From Methylococcales bacterium (lineage in GTDB: Bacteria; Pseudomonadota; Gammaproteobacteria; Methylococcales; Methylomonadaceae): a DNA stretch of 62,845 bases. Shown here piece by piece: positions 53,872 to 62,754 of the stretch (positions are counted from its first letter, which is position 1; each line of letters opens with the position of its first letter). Made by a program: the position numbers and the translations under genes. The stretch is from assembly GCA_026399075.1 (NCBI GenBank), contig JAPLRR010000028.1:1-62845 (forward strand), in the 5' to 3' direction. The notes under the pieces were generated by a model. The model saw nothing but the letters and a program-made list of their open reading frames with translations. It made no database searches and was not told the DNA's origin.

Positions 53872-56550
53872 TTATTTACATTTCGTGCCAGCTGGTATTT
53901 TACGTGCTACTACCGCAAGATCCCGCACATTCACAATACCATTGTTATCAATATCAACTGCCGGGTTAAATGCTATATTGCCCGTTTTACTACCGAACGA
54001 AACTTTAACCAAATTGAGGTCATCACAGTCTATTTTACCGTCACGATTAGCATCCCCTAGCTGCACTGGGTCTACGACACTACTAACCAATACGGCAGAA
54101 TTAATCACATCTGCATCTGTACTGCTTTTGGCGGTAAAGGCGAGGGTGTCGGAAGTGCCAACAATAGCTGTTGCAGGTGGTTGCAGCACCACTTTAACGT
54201 CCTGAGTTTTTCCAGTGGCAATATTCGCAGAAGATGGCGTTACACTTTTTACAAATTTATTGTTATCAAGCGCAGCAAAAGTAAACAAATCGGCTATACC
54301 ATCATTTTTAACCTGCATGATGTAGTTAGTGTCTTGACCTTTACCTAAACCTACTGCGATAGGGGGGATAACAGATAACTGCTGTGGAATAAGTTGAGTT
54401 GTTAAAACACGCTGAAAAGGATGCCCTGTTTCATCGTTACCAAGTGCATAAATAACAAACGATTGGGTAGGTATTGTTAGTTCACCAAATAAATTACCGA
54501 CATCTGCCCCTGGTGAATCTAATTTGAAGGATTGCAAAACTTGTCCATTTTTGGTGCGCAGTTCAAAGTCAATATTAGGTGTTTTACCGCTTAATCGGGC
54601 AATAGCATTCAGCGTTTTTCCAGCAAGGGGAAGCCCATCTATCGGGTAATAGCCCTGATGCCCAGGCCGACCTCCTAAACGCACAAAATCGAAACTATCG
54701 AGCGCAATGGTACTGTCACCATTTACGACAGCAGAATAATCACCACTACCTTGCAATATCATTTGCCATTGACCGACTTGTGGGTTAGTAATGGAATAAA
54801 TAACACTAGAACCGGCGGCTGGAGTCATGGGTACTCGGGTAACTCCCGCATCAGCAGCTGCAACAATGCTTCCGTCTGGTCGTTTTACCGTGATGGCAGT
54901 AGTCCCTGTACTGGTAATGGAAACCGTCATTCGAGTAATCGTTGAATCAACTGGAAAGGTATGTACTATTGCTGTTGTACTCAACAGACCTGCAACAGTG
55001 AGAATATCAGCTGCATTGCTACGGCTTAGTAAATTAACTAATTCAGTAATGCCTGATGTTTGACCTCTTGGTAATATAAAAACTTGTCCGCCAGTTCTGT
55101 TGGCGAGATAGAAATAGGCGGGGTCATAAGGAGAACAGCTCCCAAAAAGCCCCCAGCTAATATGTATATTTTTATCGGTAGCTAAGGCATAAACTTCGGT
55201 ACGTTTAGATTCATCTTTGGAACTGGCATCAGTATATGCAAATACCGCGCCTCCCTCATCCATCGCCGAAACCGCATTATAAACCCCTTGTATTGAGAGC
55301 TCAGGGCAATCACCGCCGCCACTAGCCGATAAACCTGACAAGGCATTTTTAAACGCATCAGGATCACTAGTATTTGTAACTGGCCCAACTGACGGATCAT
55401 TAAACGGTGAAAGAACATATTGTGAAGGCTCTTCAATTGTCCCTTTGCGTTCGTCAATAATTGCGCTAACTTTTGTTTTTACACCCGCAATTTCCCCACC
55501 CATACTACCCGTAGTGTCAATGGCAAATCCTAGGGAAGGCCCAAAGCCTAGTAACACCATAAATTGGCGATCTGTTACTTTAGACTTAATGTCACGCAAA
55601 GCAGCGATAGTAGCCTTTATGGCTACTTGCTCAGCAACTGGATTATGGTCTGAGTGAGGTGAAACAACTACTGGAATAATACCCAAAAGTGGTGGTGGGA
55701 TAATTGGATAGTAAGCCTTCCTAACCTCGTCACTTAACGGAATTAGAGTAGGAACCCAAGGTAAAAATAAAGTGCATGTACTGGAATCTTTATTTATACC
55801 ACCCCTTCCAGGAGTCGTGTCCCAAGAGCCTCCATGACGGCACTTACCATCTACATATTTTCTAGTTTGTCCACCAAAATAACCACTAGTAAGAAAACTT
55901 GTCTTTAAGTTACTTCCATAACACAAATTACCTAGGGGCGCTTGATCGCAGGTATTTTCTGATCTCGGAGCGATGTTTGGGATAGGTGATCCTTGACCTA
56001 GTTGAGGGTGTGGCATGTTGTTACCGAGCTCTATCCAGTTGCTGTGCGCATAAAAATCTTGTAAGGTGTGAAACGCCTGACCAAGATGTTTGCGGGCATC
56101 TTCAATTCCTTTAGTCCCATATTTTTCTAACGAATAAACAACACCGTTAGGTCCTTTTGTTAAAAGACTATCTATTAAATTGCTACACTCTGGAAAGCTT
56201 TCCGCGTCGCAATGATATTCGCTTTCAGTTGGGTGTTCATCATCCACCGCAGCGTTGGCATCTTCAATTTGATCACGTGCCTTTTTCATGGCTTTTGTTA
56301 ACGGCTTAGAGCCTAATGACCCAAAGTCGTAATCCTTGTAAAGGTCATTGAGAGCCTCTTCCGTCATTTCTTTGTGTGATAAACCGCCTGTCCCAACGGC
56401 CTTAAATCCTCCAGGAACAAAGGCATTTACTATAGGTGATTGTAATGAAATACTAAAAAAAATCGTAGTGACGACAGAAGTGACGACGCTGGTGTGTAGT
56501 CTGGATTTCAAATTAATCGCTAATTTCATATATAGTGGACTAAAAGTCAT
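53872..56550 (-). CDS. secreted Het-C-like/vWA protein with a C-terminal dockerin
   Basis: An 892-residue exported protein. A signal peptide covers the first about 43 residues (VVTTIFFSISLQSPIVNA). Residues about 45-300 resemble the Het-C/phospholipase-C-like helical domain, with HTLQDFYAHSNWIELGN near residue 160. A von Willebrand A domain follows with the metal site DTTGSM near residue 343. The middle has beta-rich modules, including an extracellular adhesive-like VKNDGIADLFTF segment. The last about 65 residues are a dockerin: LGDANRDGKIDCDDLNLVKV and DIDNNGIVNVRDLAVVARKI are two calcium-binding F-hand repeats. I chose ATG 56550, with GAGGGCGGG upstream. The next gene encodes a cohesin autotransporter, its probable anchor. 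The biological target is unknown; adhesion or contact-dependent activity is possible. Confidence 0.88.
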   Translation of the reverse strand: MTFSPLYMKLAINLKSRLHTSVVTSVVTTIFFSISLQSPIVNAFVPGGFKAVGTGGLSHKEMTEEALNDLYKDYDFGSLGSKPLTKAMKKARDQIEDANAAVDDEHPTESEYHCDAESFPECSNLIDSLLTKGPNGVVYSLEKYGTKGIEDARKHLGQAFHTLQDFYAHSNWIELGNNMPHPQLGQGSPIPNIAPRSENTCDQAPLGNLCYGSNLKTSFLTSGYFGGQTRKYVDGKCRHGGSWDTTPGRGGINKDSSTCTLFLPWVPTLIPLSDEVRKAYYPIIPPPLLGIIPVVVSPHSDHNPVAEQVAIKATIAALRDIKSKVTDRQFMVLLGFGPSLGFAIDTTGSMGGEIAGVKTKVSAIIDERKGTIEEPSQYVLSPFNDPSVGPVTNTSDPDAFKNALSGLSASGGGDCPELSIQGVYNAVSAMDEGGAVFAYTDASSKDESKRTEVYALATDKNIHISWGLFGSCSPYDPAYFYLANRTGGQVFILPRGQTSGITELVNLLSRSNAADILTVAGLLSTTAIVHTFPVDSTITRMTVSITSTGTTAITVKRPDGSIVAAADAGVTRVPMTPAAGSSVIYSITNPQVGQWQMILQGSGDYSAVVNGDSTIALDSFDFVRLGGRPGHQGYYPIDGLPLAGKTLNAIARLSGKTPNIDFELRTKNGQVLQSFKLDSPGADVGNLFGELTIPTQSFVIYALGNDETGHPFQRVLTTQLIPQQLSVIPPIAVGLGKGQDTNYIMQVKNDGIADLFTFAALDNNKFVKSVTPSSANIATGKTQDVKVVLQPPATAIVGTSDTLAFTAKSSTDADVINSAVLVSSVVDPVQLGDANRDGKIDCDDLNLVKVSFGSKTGNIAFNPAVDIDNNGIVNVRDLAVVARKIPAGTKCK

Positions 56551-56575
56551 AATACCCGCCCTCAAGTTATAAATT

Positions 56576-56681
56576 TAATTACTGATGTTACGCATGAAAA
56601 GAGAAAACCAATGGCTTGCGAAGTAAAAAATGAGCGTAAGTTATTGATGATTCATAGTCGCTGCGTAACATCAGTTAATTA
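56576..56681. repeat. 14-bp inverted repeat pair spanning an intergenic gap
   Basis: ACTGATGTTACGCA (56581-56594) recurs as its exact reverse complement TGCGTAACATCAGT (56662-56675), and both are flanked by AATTA-type sequence on their outer sides. The pair encloses 67 bases and nearly fills the gap between the two secreted-protein genes. It could be a miniature mobile element, a regulator site pair, or a large mRNA hairpin. No flanking duplication is obvious. Confidence 0.65.
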
Positions 56682-56701
56682 TTGAAAATTATTTGGTCTT
56701 T

Positions 56702-57601
56702 TTATTTGTTAATTTCGGATACTTGGTGTTCTTCGATATTTTGTACTTCGATTGATTTAAGTACTTCCAGCCATTCAATTTTTTTATCGCGGGATATTGC
56801 TAATTCATAGGCTTGTATAACTAGAATCTTTGCTTTATCCATAAACATTGAAAGCACCCATTTTGCGGATGCAATTTCACCTCTACCCATTTCCTCCTCA
56901 CGAATAATCTCAACAAGTATTTCAATATCGCTTTCGGTCAGCTTAACAAATACGGTTTTGGCATCTTGATTGGTTGGCCATTTATCCCCGCCTTCTCCAA
57001 AACGCGAAGTAAGGTTATCTTTCAAAATCTTTACGACTTCAGCTTTACGCTTCCGATCAATGGTATTATTTACAACTTGGCTTTGAATTTCTATTTTTAC
57101 GGGGCTTTGATTTTTTTTTTCATCCGGTGCTTGAGACTGTTTGATCATATCCACTTCGATGGTTGTAAGTATTTCTAGCCATCCTATTTTTTTTTGGGGA
57201 GATGAAGCTAATTCATAAGCCTGCATAACAGGCATTCTTGCTTTATCCGCAAACATAGAAAGTATCCATGTTGCCGAAGTAAGAACACCTTCACTAGATT
57301 CTTGGTTAGAAAGAATTTTAATCAGTATTGGAATATCAGCCTCATTAAGCTGGTTAAATGCATATTTTGCATCTTGATCGGTCGGCCATCGATACAAGCT
57401 GGATCCTTTTCCCACGCTCCAACTAAGATTAGATTTCAGTATCTTAACAACTTCATCATCGCGTTTTAAGGCAGCGACCTTACTATTTGGAGGTTGTACC
57501 ATGGAGCTTATATGCCCGTCTCCAAGCACACCAAATGTATTAAATAATAGTGACAACGTCAGCATTAAGATCCATAAGTTCGGCACTAATTGATGCTTCA
57601 T
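56702..57601 (-). CDS. secreted protein with a tandem-duplicated domain
   Basis: A 299-residue protein with a signal peptide (LWILMLTLSLLFNTFGVLG) followed by two copies of a roughly 100-residue helical domain. Copy 1 contains EVVKILKSNLSWSVGKG, WPTDQDAKYAFNQL, TSATWILSMFADKARMPVMQ and WLEILTTIEV. Copy 2 contains EVVKILKDNLTSRFGEGGDK, WPTNQDAKTVFVKL, ASAKWVLSMFMDKAKILVIQ and WLEVLKSIEV. I do not recognise the family; the copies may be HEAT-like. It precedes the Het-C/vWA/dockerin gene on the same strand and, with the autotransporter, makes a three-gene exported set. It may be a periplasmic accessory. No dockerin or cohesin is visible in it. Confidence 0.75.
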   Translation of the reverse strand: MKHQLVPNLWILMLTLSLLFNTFGVLGDGHISSMVQPPNSKVAALKRDDEVVKILKSNLSWSVGKGSSLYRWPTDQDAKYAFNQLNEADIPILIKILSNQESSEGVLTSATWILSMFADKARMPVMQAYELASSPQKKIGWLEILTTIEVDMIKQSQAPDEKKNQSPVKIEIQSQVVNNTIDRKRKAEVVKILKDNLTSRFGEGGDKWPTNQDAKTVFVKLTESDIEILVEIIREEEMGRGEIASAKWVLSMFMDKAKILVIQAYELAISRDKKIEWLEVLKSIEVQNIEEHQVSEINK

Positions 57602-57761
57602 AGTTAATCCGCCACGCTAAAAAAGTAATACCGCACTAAGACAGACCGCCTTAAAACAACTACAACACTGCCTATGAAATTAAAAAACATTCTAATCTTT
57701 AAGCCAATATCCCCACAACCAACTATACTTTGTTTTATTACACCTTGTTTGTTGGTGACTT

Positions 57762-58163
57762 ATGGAAATACAAGAAAAAATTCGCTGTTTGCGGGTATTG
57801 AGAAATTGGTCGCAAGCTGATTTAGCCAGCCAGCTCAACATGTCCACCAATGGTTATACAAAAATTGAACGGGGGGAAACGAAAGCGACGATCCCTAGGC
57901 TGAATCAAATCGCAGGGATATTGGGAACTGATTTGCAGGGATTACTGAGTTTTGGCGAACAAGGCAGCGTTTTTTTAATGGCCGATAATAACGGAAACAG
58001 TACGCAGCGTGTCTGTTCAACAACTGAATCCGCGTTAGCAATACAAAAACTTCAATTGCTTGTTGAGTATCAACAGCAGTTGCTCACCCAAAAAGAGAGG
58101 GAAATAAGCCATTTGGAGGAGTTGCTAAAGCTGCTGAAACCGCAGTGCACTGATCTACCCTAG
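57762..58163 (+). CDS. XRE-family transcriptional regulator
   Basis: A 133-residue protein. Residues about 5-60 are a Cro/CI-type helix-turn-helix (IRCLRVLRNWSQADLASQLN, STNGYTKIERGETKATIPRL, QIAGILGTDLQGLL). The C-terminal part (IQKLQLLVEYQQQLLTQKER then EISHLEELLKLL) is a coiled coil, probably for dimerisation. It is divergent from the secreted-protein cluster, with a 160-base shared gap, so it is a candidate local regulator of the cohesin-dockerin genes. Its own promoter lies in the AT-rich 57602-57761. Confidence 0.85.
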   Translation: MEIQEKIRCLRVLRNWSQADLASQLNMSTNGYTKIERGETKATIPRLNQIAGILGTDLQGLLSFGEQGSVFLMADNNGNSTQRVCSTTESALAIQKLQLLVEYQQQLLTQKEREISHLEELLKLLKPQCTDLP

Positions 58164-58223
58164 AGGCGGCGCTTCGGTTGACGCAGCCCAACAGGTTTGT
58201 GGAAAGCAGAGTGGCCATTTACA

Positions 58224-58248
58224 CCATAAAATGACAATCATTTTATGG
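58224..58248. terminator. perfect 11-bp stem-loop after the XRE gene
   Basis: CCATAAAATGA pairs with TCATTTTATGG around a 3-base CAA loop. It lies about 60 bases after the regulator's stop codon and about 110 bases after the end of the small membrane-protein gene on the other strand. There is no strong T-tract. The remaining 58249-58357 bases show no gene. Confidence 0.6.
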
Positions 58249-58357
58249 GCTGGTATGAGCCGTTAGCGCAACTTCCTCTGTCGCATTGGCATTGGAATTG
58301 GCATCTTCCTGATTATTTGGGAAGAGGGATTAAGGCAACAAAAACTGGAATGCTAGG

Positions 58358-58663
58358 CTAACGCCAATAGCGTGCAACCCATTTCAGTGATAGGAATAAA
58401 AGACAGGCATAAAACAAACCAACCACCAAATATCCCAAGGGGGAAGGTAACCGGACCAATTCCCCTTCAGTCAAACCAATATCTACAAGAAACGGCATCA
58501 AGGTTATGGACATTATGATTAAGGGCGCAATGGTTACTACGCAAGTGGTTTCCAACCAGCCAGGGATCGGGGAACTGTTGAAACCCATCAAAAACACCAG
58601 TGCCGGAACACCCGCCACATAAATGCTAAATGAAAGCATTATCCAATTCCGTTTTGGTCTCAT
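58358..58663 (-). CDS. small three-helix membrane protein
   Basis: A 101-residue hydrophobic protein with three likely membrane helices (MLSFSIYVAGVPALVFLMGF, TTCVVTIAPLIIMSITLMPF and LGYLVVGLFYACLLFLSL). I recognise no family. The N-terminus is basic (MRPKRNW), so it should face the cytoplasm. It stands alone between the XRE regulator and the leucine-type biosynthesis genes. The coding call rests on the consistent membrane pattern and fits no other overlapping gene. Confidence 0.55.
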   Translation of the reverse strand: MRPKRNWIMLSFSIYVAGVPALVFLMGFNSSPIPGWLETTCVVTIAPLIIMSITLMPFLVDIGLTEGELVRLPSPLGYLVVGLFYACLLFLSLKWVARYWR

Positions 58664-58834
58664 GGCAGTGTCACCAAAATACTCGCCGCATAAATTCTCC
58701 TACGCTACCGTAATCACCTGCAAAATCGGCATGTGGAGCCGAAGTACACTTTTGTGCTTAACCCCGTCGGCATTTACCAACTCCAGCCGTTATGCTTGTT
58801 TGCCAGAAAATCTAACAGAACGTTAAGTTGAGCC

Positions 58835-60379
58835 CTAAACCGTGATTAGGTTACGCTCATGCAGCTGCATATTAATAATTTTCAGCGCCGCCAACACAGC
58901 CGCAAAAACTTGGTTGGAATGGACGGCGCGGGTTTTGCGCAACTCAGTGCCACAATCCCAGGTTATCACACACTCCGTTAGCGCATCCGTATGGCCACCT
59001 TTGGGTATCCTCACCTCATAATCAACCAAAGCCGGCAAAGCATAATTGTGCAAATGCATCACTTTGTTGATGGCATCAACAAAAGCATCAAACCCGCCGT
59101 TACCCGATCCTGAGGTTATATGCTTGGCTCCGTTGACCTTGACCCGTATGCTGGCAGTCGATTCTAAATTAAGGCCACTGGTGATTGAACAGTTCAATAA
59201 TTGGATATGCTGGTAGTCTTTGCTCTCCAGCACATCGGCAATAATAAATGGCAAATCATCGGTGGTGATGGCCTGCTTGGAATCACCTAAGGCCACAATG
59301 CGCTCCAAGACCTTCTTCTGGTTCTCTTCGGATAAATCCAGCTCCAATTGTTCCAGATTTTTTTTCAATGAGGCTTTGCCACTCATTTTGCCTAGGGCAT
59401 AACTGCGGGTTCTTGAAAAACGCTCCGGCCCCAAACGGGTTTTATACAAGCCGCCTTTTTGGTCGCCATCGGCATGTATTCCCGCCGTTTGGGTAAAAAC
59501 ATCCGCGCCGATAATCGGCGCATTAGCCGCGACCCGTTTACCGGAAAAGTTTTCGACCATATTGCTGACCCTCACAATATGGCTTTCATCAATGGCCAGT
59601 TGCATGTTCATTTTGTCGCGCAACACCACGGCAACTTCCGCCAACGACGCATTGCCCGCGCGTTCGCCTAAGCAATTGACCGTGCAATGCACAGCACTGA
59701 CCCCGGCGCGTACCGCTGCCATCACATTGGCGGTTGCCAAGCCATAATCATTGTGCGGATGAAAATCAAACTGCAATTCGGGGTAGCGTTGGCACATGTC
59801 GCTGAGGTTGTTGTACACTTCTTCCGGGGATAACACACCCAAAGTGTCCGGCAACATGAAGTGGGTAATGCCCGTATTGCGTAAATTGTCCATTAAACCG
59901 TAGACATATTCAGGGCTGTTCTGATAACCGTTGGACCAATCTTCCAAGTACACATTGACAGTTAAGCCTTTTACCAAGGCATAATCGACGGTTTGTAAAA
60001 TGTCGGCAGTATGCTGGGCCAATGTTTTCCCCAGTTGTTCACGGCAGTGTTTTTCGCTGCCTTTGGTGAGCAAATTAATGACACTGCCACCAGTCTCCAA
60101 AATCCAATCCACACTTTTGGTATGGTCGACAAAACCCAGCACTTCAACACATCGACCAAAGCCTTCTTGTTTGGCCCACAGGTTAATATTGGTGACGGCT
60201 TCTTTTTCGCCCAGTGACACCCGAGCAGAGGCCACTTCAATCCGGTCTACACGCAAAGACTGCAACAAAGCTTTGGCAATGTTGAGTTTCTCTGTGGGTG
60301 TAAAAGAAACGCCTTGGGTTTGCTCACCATCGCGTAAAGTGGTGTCCATTAACTGGATAAGTCTGGGAGTTATGGGCAT
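58835..60379 (-). CDS. 2-isopropylmalate/citramalate synthase family protein
   Basis: A 514-residue acyl-transferase of the DRE-TIM family that condenses acetyl-CoA with a 2-oxo acid. Features: LIQLMDTTLRDGEQTQGVSF, FDFHPHNDYGLATANVMAAV, HCTVNCLGERAGNASLAEVA and a C-terminal LeuA-type regulatory domain (KDYQHIQLLNCSITSGLNLE, GSGNGGFDAFVDAINKVM). The N-terminal region, with IEVASARVSLGEKEAV, differs from classical LeuA and is closer to the LeuA2/citramalate group, so pyruvate (isoleucine route) is as likely as 2-oxoisovalerate. It lies upstream of nothing else, 183 bases downstream of leuD, and completes a leucine-type cluster. Confidence 0.85.
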   Translation of the reverse strand: MPITPRLIQLMDTTLRDGEQTQGVSFTPTEKLNIAKALLQSLRVDRIEVASARVSLGEKEAVTNINLWAKQEGFGRCVEVLGFVDHTKSVDWILETGGSVINLLTKGSEKHCREQLGKTLAQHTADILQTVDYALVKGLTVNVYLEDWSNGYQNSPEYVYGLMDNLRNTGITHFMLPDTLGVLSPEEVYNNLSDMCQRYPELQFDFHPHNDYGLATANVMAAVRAGVSAVHCTVNCLGERAGNASLAEVAVVLRDKMNMQLAIDESHIVRVSNMVENFSGKRVAANAPIIGADVFTQTAGIHADGDQKGGLYKTRLGPERFSRTRSYALGKMSGKASLKKNLEQLELDLSEENQKKVLERIVALGDSKQAITTDDLPFIIADVLESKDYQHIQLLNCSITSGLNLESTASIRVKVNGAKHITSGSGNGGFDAFVDAINKVMHLHNYALPALVDYEVRIPKGGHTDALTECVITWDCGTELRKTRAVHSNQVFAAVLAALKIINMQLHERNLITV

Positions 60380-60416
60380 GATAGTCGCCTATTGGGTTGA
60401 TGCGGTTGCTTTATCT

Positions 60417-60442
60417 CATTCCCAAATTCCAATTTGGGAATG
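60417..60442. repeat. 26-bp perfect palindrome
   Basis: CATTCCCAAATT and AATTTGGGAATG form a perfect inverted repeat with a CC centre, in the gap between leuD and the LeuA/CimA-type gene. The CCCAA/TTGGGAA core resembles the REP-like element at 60530-60556, and both may belong to the same dispersed family. It may also act as a transcript-end hairpin. Confidence 0.65.
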
Positions 60443-60529
60443 CCTATTGTCTAGCTCCGCTTGGTGTGACAACGGGTAAAACAAATTTTTTGTTTATATG
60501 CCCCAAACCAAAGCAGAGCGGTAGGCAAT

Positions 60530-60556
60530 CCCAAGCCAGAGCTTGGGAACGAGAAA
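60530..60556. repeat. REP-like dispersed element, copy 2
   Basis: CCCAAGC (60530-60536) and GCTTGGG (60541-60547) form a hairpin, followed by AACGAGAAA. The 20 bases at 60537-60556 are identical to 268-287 at the other end of the window. It lies just after the leuD stop codon. This fits a REP family mobilised by RAYT transposases, of which a remnant is at about 1011-1173. Confidence 0.65.
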
Positions 60557-60562
60557 AAATCC

Positions 60563-61174
60563 TTAAACCCAAAGCCAAGGATAAGCCAGCTTATGCTGCG
60601 CCTCATACTGGTCGATTTTATCAACGTGTATCAACGTCAAACCGATGTCATCCAAGCCGCTTAATAAGTTGCCTTGGCGAAAAGGGTCAATTTCAAAGGT
60701 AAACCCATTGCCGCCTGGAGTGGTCACTGAACGATTTTCTAAATCAACCGTAAACTTAACGCCTTCGTTAGCGGCGATTTCTGCCATCAGCGCATCGAGT
60801 TGATCTTGCTCGACACGGATTGCCAAAATGCCATTTTTAAAGCAGTTATTATAGAAAATGTCAGCGTAGCTGGTGGAAATGATGGTGTTAAAGCCATAAT
60901 CGGCAATTGCCCACGGCGCATGTTCACGCGATGAACCGCAACCAAAGTTGTCACCCGCGACCAAAATTTTTGCGCCTTTAAACGCGGGTTTGTTGAGTTC
61001 AAATTCGGCGTTGTCGCTGCCATCGTCGTTAAAACGCCAGTCATGGAACAAATGGATACCAAAACCGCTACGCTCGACTTTTTTTAAGAATTGCTTAGGG
61101 ATGATCTGGTCAGTATCAACATTGCTGCGGTTCATTAAGGCAGCAATGCTTTCGTGTTTAGTGTAAGGTTGCAT
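60563..61174 (-). CDS. leuD: 3-isopropylmalate dehydratase small subunit
   Basis: A 203-residue subunit that pairs with LeuC to isomerise isopropylmalate (or citramalate). Features: IAALMNRSNVDTDQIIPKQF, GAKILVAGDNFGCGSSREHA (the swivelling-domain signature) and APWAIADYGFNTIISTSYAD. I chose ATG 61174 (MQPYTKHESIA); the longer frame adds sequence that runs back into leuC. It follows leuC by 10 bases. Confidence 0.95.
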   Translation of the reverse strand: MQPYTKHESIAALMNRSNVDTDQIIPKQFLKKVERSGFGIHLFHDWRFNDDGSDNAEFELNKPAFKGAKILVAGDNFGCGSSREHAPWAIADYGFNTIISTSYADIFYNNCFKNGILAIRVEQDQLDALMAEIAANEGVKFTVDLENRSVTTPGGNGFTFEIDPFRQGNLLSGLDDIGLTLIHVDKIDQYEAQHKLAYPWLWV

Positions 61175-61184
61175 GGTTTTTTCC

Positions 61185-62582
61185 TTATAGCTTGCGTATG
61201 TCAACAAAATGTCCAGCGCTGGCCGCCGCAGCTGCCATGGCCGGTGACACCAAATGTGTCCTACCGCCTTTGCCTTGCCTGCCTTCAAAGTTGCGGTTTG
61301 AAGTGGACGCGCTACGTTGGCCTTTGCTCAATTCGTCACCGTTCATCGCCAAACACATAGAACAGCCTGGCTCACGCCATTCCCAACCCGCTTCAATAAA
61401 TATCTTATCCAAGCCTTCTTGTTCGGCCTGTGCTTTAACATGGTATGAACCAGGCACGGCAATAGCCGTGACACCTTCGGCCACTTTTGTGCCTTTGGCA
61501 ACTTCTGCGGCAATGCGGAAATCTTCGATACGTCCATTAGTACACGAACCGATAAAGACATAATCAATTTTAATGTCGGTAATCGGCATATTAGGTGTCA
61601 AGCCCATATAAGCCAAAGCAGATTCACAAGCTTTGCGTTTACCTTCACTGTCAAAACTTTCAGGTGCGGGGACGCAGGCATCTACCCCAATCACTTGTTC
61701 GGGTGAAGTACCCCAGGAAACTTGAGGGGCAATATCTGCTGCATCTAAGGTGATGATGGTGTCAAACACTGCACCGTCGTCACTAGGCAAACTTTTCCAA
61801 TAGGCTAATGCCAAATCCCAGTTAGCACCTTTGGGGGCAAATTCCTTACCTTCCAAATACTGGTACGTTTTCTCATCAGGCGAGACTAAACCTGCACGCG
61901 CACCCGCTTCAATCGCCATATTACAAAGCGTCATGCGCCCTTCCATAGACAAGGCTTTAATCGCATCGCCCGCGTATTCAATCACATAACCTGTCCCGCC
62001 AGCAGTGCCAATTTTTCCGATAATAGCTAAGGCAATGTCTTTGGCTGAAGAGTATTTGGATAACTCACCATTGACTTGAACCAACATGGTTTTAGATTTT
62101 TTTTGTGGCAAAGTTTGGGTTGCCATGACATGTTCGACTTCTGATGTGCCTATTCCAAACGCCAATGCACCAAACGCGCCGTGCGTAGCGGTATGGCTGT
62201 CACCACACACCACAACCATGCCAGGATGGACAAAACCATGTTCCGGGACAACCACATGAATAACGCCATTGTTTGGGTTTTTCATATCATATAAATTCAA
62301 ACCGTTTTCCAGGCAATTTTCTGCCATAGTTTCAATTTGCTTTCTGGCGATAAGATCTGCAATCGGCTGGTCGCGGTTTTTAGTTGGCACACAGTGATCC
62401 ATAGTGGCAAGAATGCTATGTGGATTACGCACTTTGCGACCGGAAAGTTTCAAACCTTCAAAGGCTTGTGGGCTGGTGACTTCGTGCATCAAATGACGGT
62501 CAACATACAGCAAGGGGGCTTGGCCTTCCACGTCAACGACAAGGTGGCTGTCCCAAATTTTTTCGTACATGGTCTTTTTCAT
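61185..62582 (-). CDS. leuC: 3-isopropylmalate dehydratase large subunit
   Basis: A 465-residue aconitase-family protein with a [4Fe-4S] cluster. Features: [32 protein letters not shown], the cluster cysteines in [20 protein letters not shown] and [17 protein letters not shown], and [20 protein letters not shown] near the end. I chose ATG 62582 ([15 protein letters not shown]), which matches the family start; 62594 is a TTG. It is the first gene of leuC-leuD and has a good promoter upstream. Confidence 0.95.
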   Translation of the reverse strand: MKKTMYEKIWDSHLVVDVEGQAPLLYVDRHLMHEVTSPQAFEGLKLSGRKVRNPHSILATMDHCVPTKNRDQPIADLIARKQIETMAENCLENGLNLYDMKNPNNGVIHVVVPEHGFVHPGMVVVCGDSHTATHGAFGALAFGIGTSEVEHVMATQTLPQKKSKTMLVQVNGELSKYSSAKDIALAIIGKIGTAGGTGYVIEYAGDAIKALSMEGRMTLCNMAIEAGARAGLVSPDEKTYQYLEGKEFAPKGANWDLALAYWKSLPSDDGAVFDTIITLDAADIAPQVSWGTSPEQVIGVDACVPAPESFDSEGKRKACESALAYMGLTPNMPITDIKIDYVFIGSCTNGRIEDFRIAAEVAKGTKVAEGVTAIAVPGSYHVKAQAEQEGLDKIFIEAGWEWREPGCSMCLAMNGDELSKGQRSASTSNRNFEGRQGKGGRTHLVSPAMAAAAASAGHFVDIRKL

Positions 62583-62663
62583 GGCGTTTTCCAATGCTTA
62601 CATACAAACTCTTAAGTGAGGGTATGGCGTGTTGCGGGATCAATAATTTTTACTTAACAGAAT

Positions 62664-62692
62664 ATTATCGCTTAAATCAGCTATATTTTCAA
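62664..62692 (-). promoter_or_regulatory. predicted sigma-70 promoter of leuC
   Basis: On the minus strand TTGAAA (62692-62687) and GATAAT (62669-62664) are separated by exactly 17 bases. Transcription would start near 62658, about 75 bases before the leuC ATG, leaving room for a leader. I see no leucine-codon leader peptide in it. Confidence 0.6.
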
Positions 62693-62710
62693 TTGACAAA
62701 AATTCCGTGC

Positions 62711-62742
62711 AAAAAAAAACCCGCCAACGGGTGTTGGCGGGT
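62711..62742 (-). terminator. rRNA operon terminator
   Basis: ACCCGCCAAC pairs with GTTGGCGGGT (62719-62728 and 62733-62742) around a 4-base loop. On the minus strand it is followed by nine T residues (62711-62719). It lies 13 bases after the end of the 5S rRNA and ends the rRNA operon coming from outside the window. Confidence 0.93.
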
Positions 62743-62754
62743 CTTGATTTAGGA

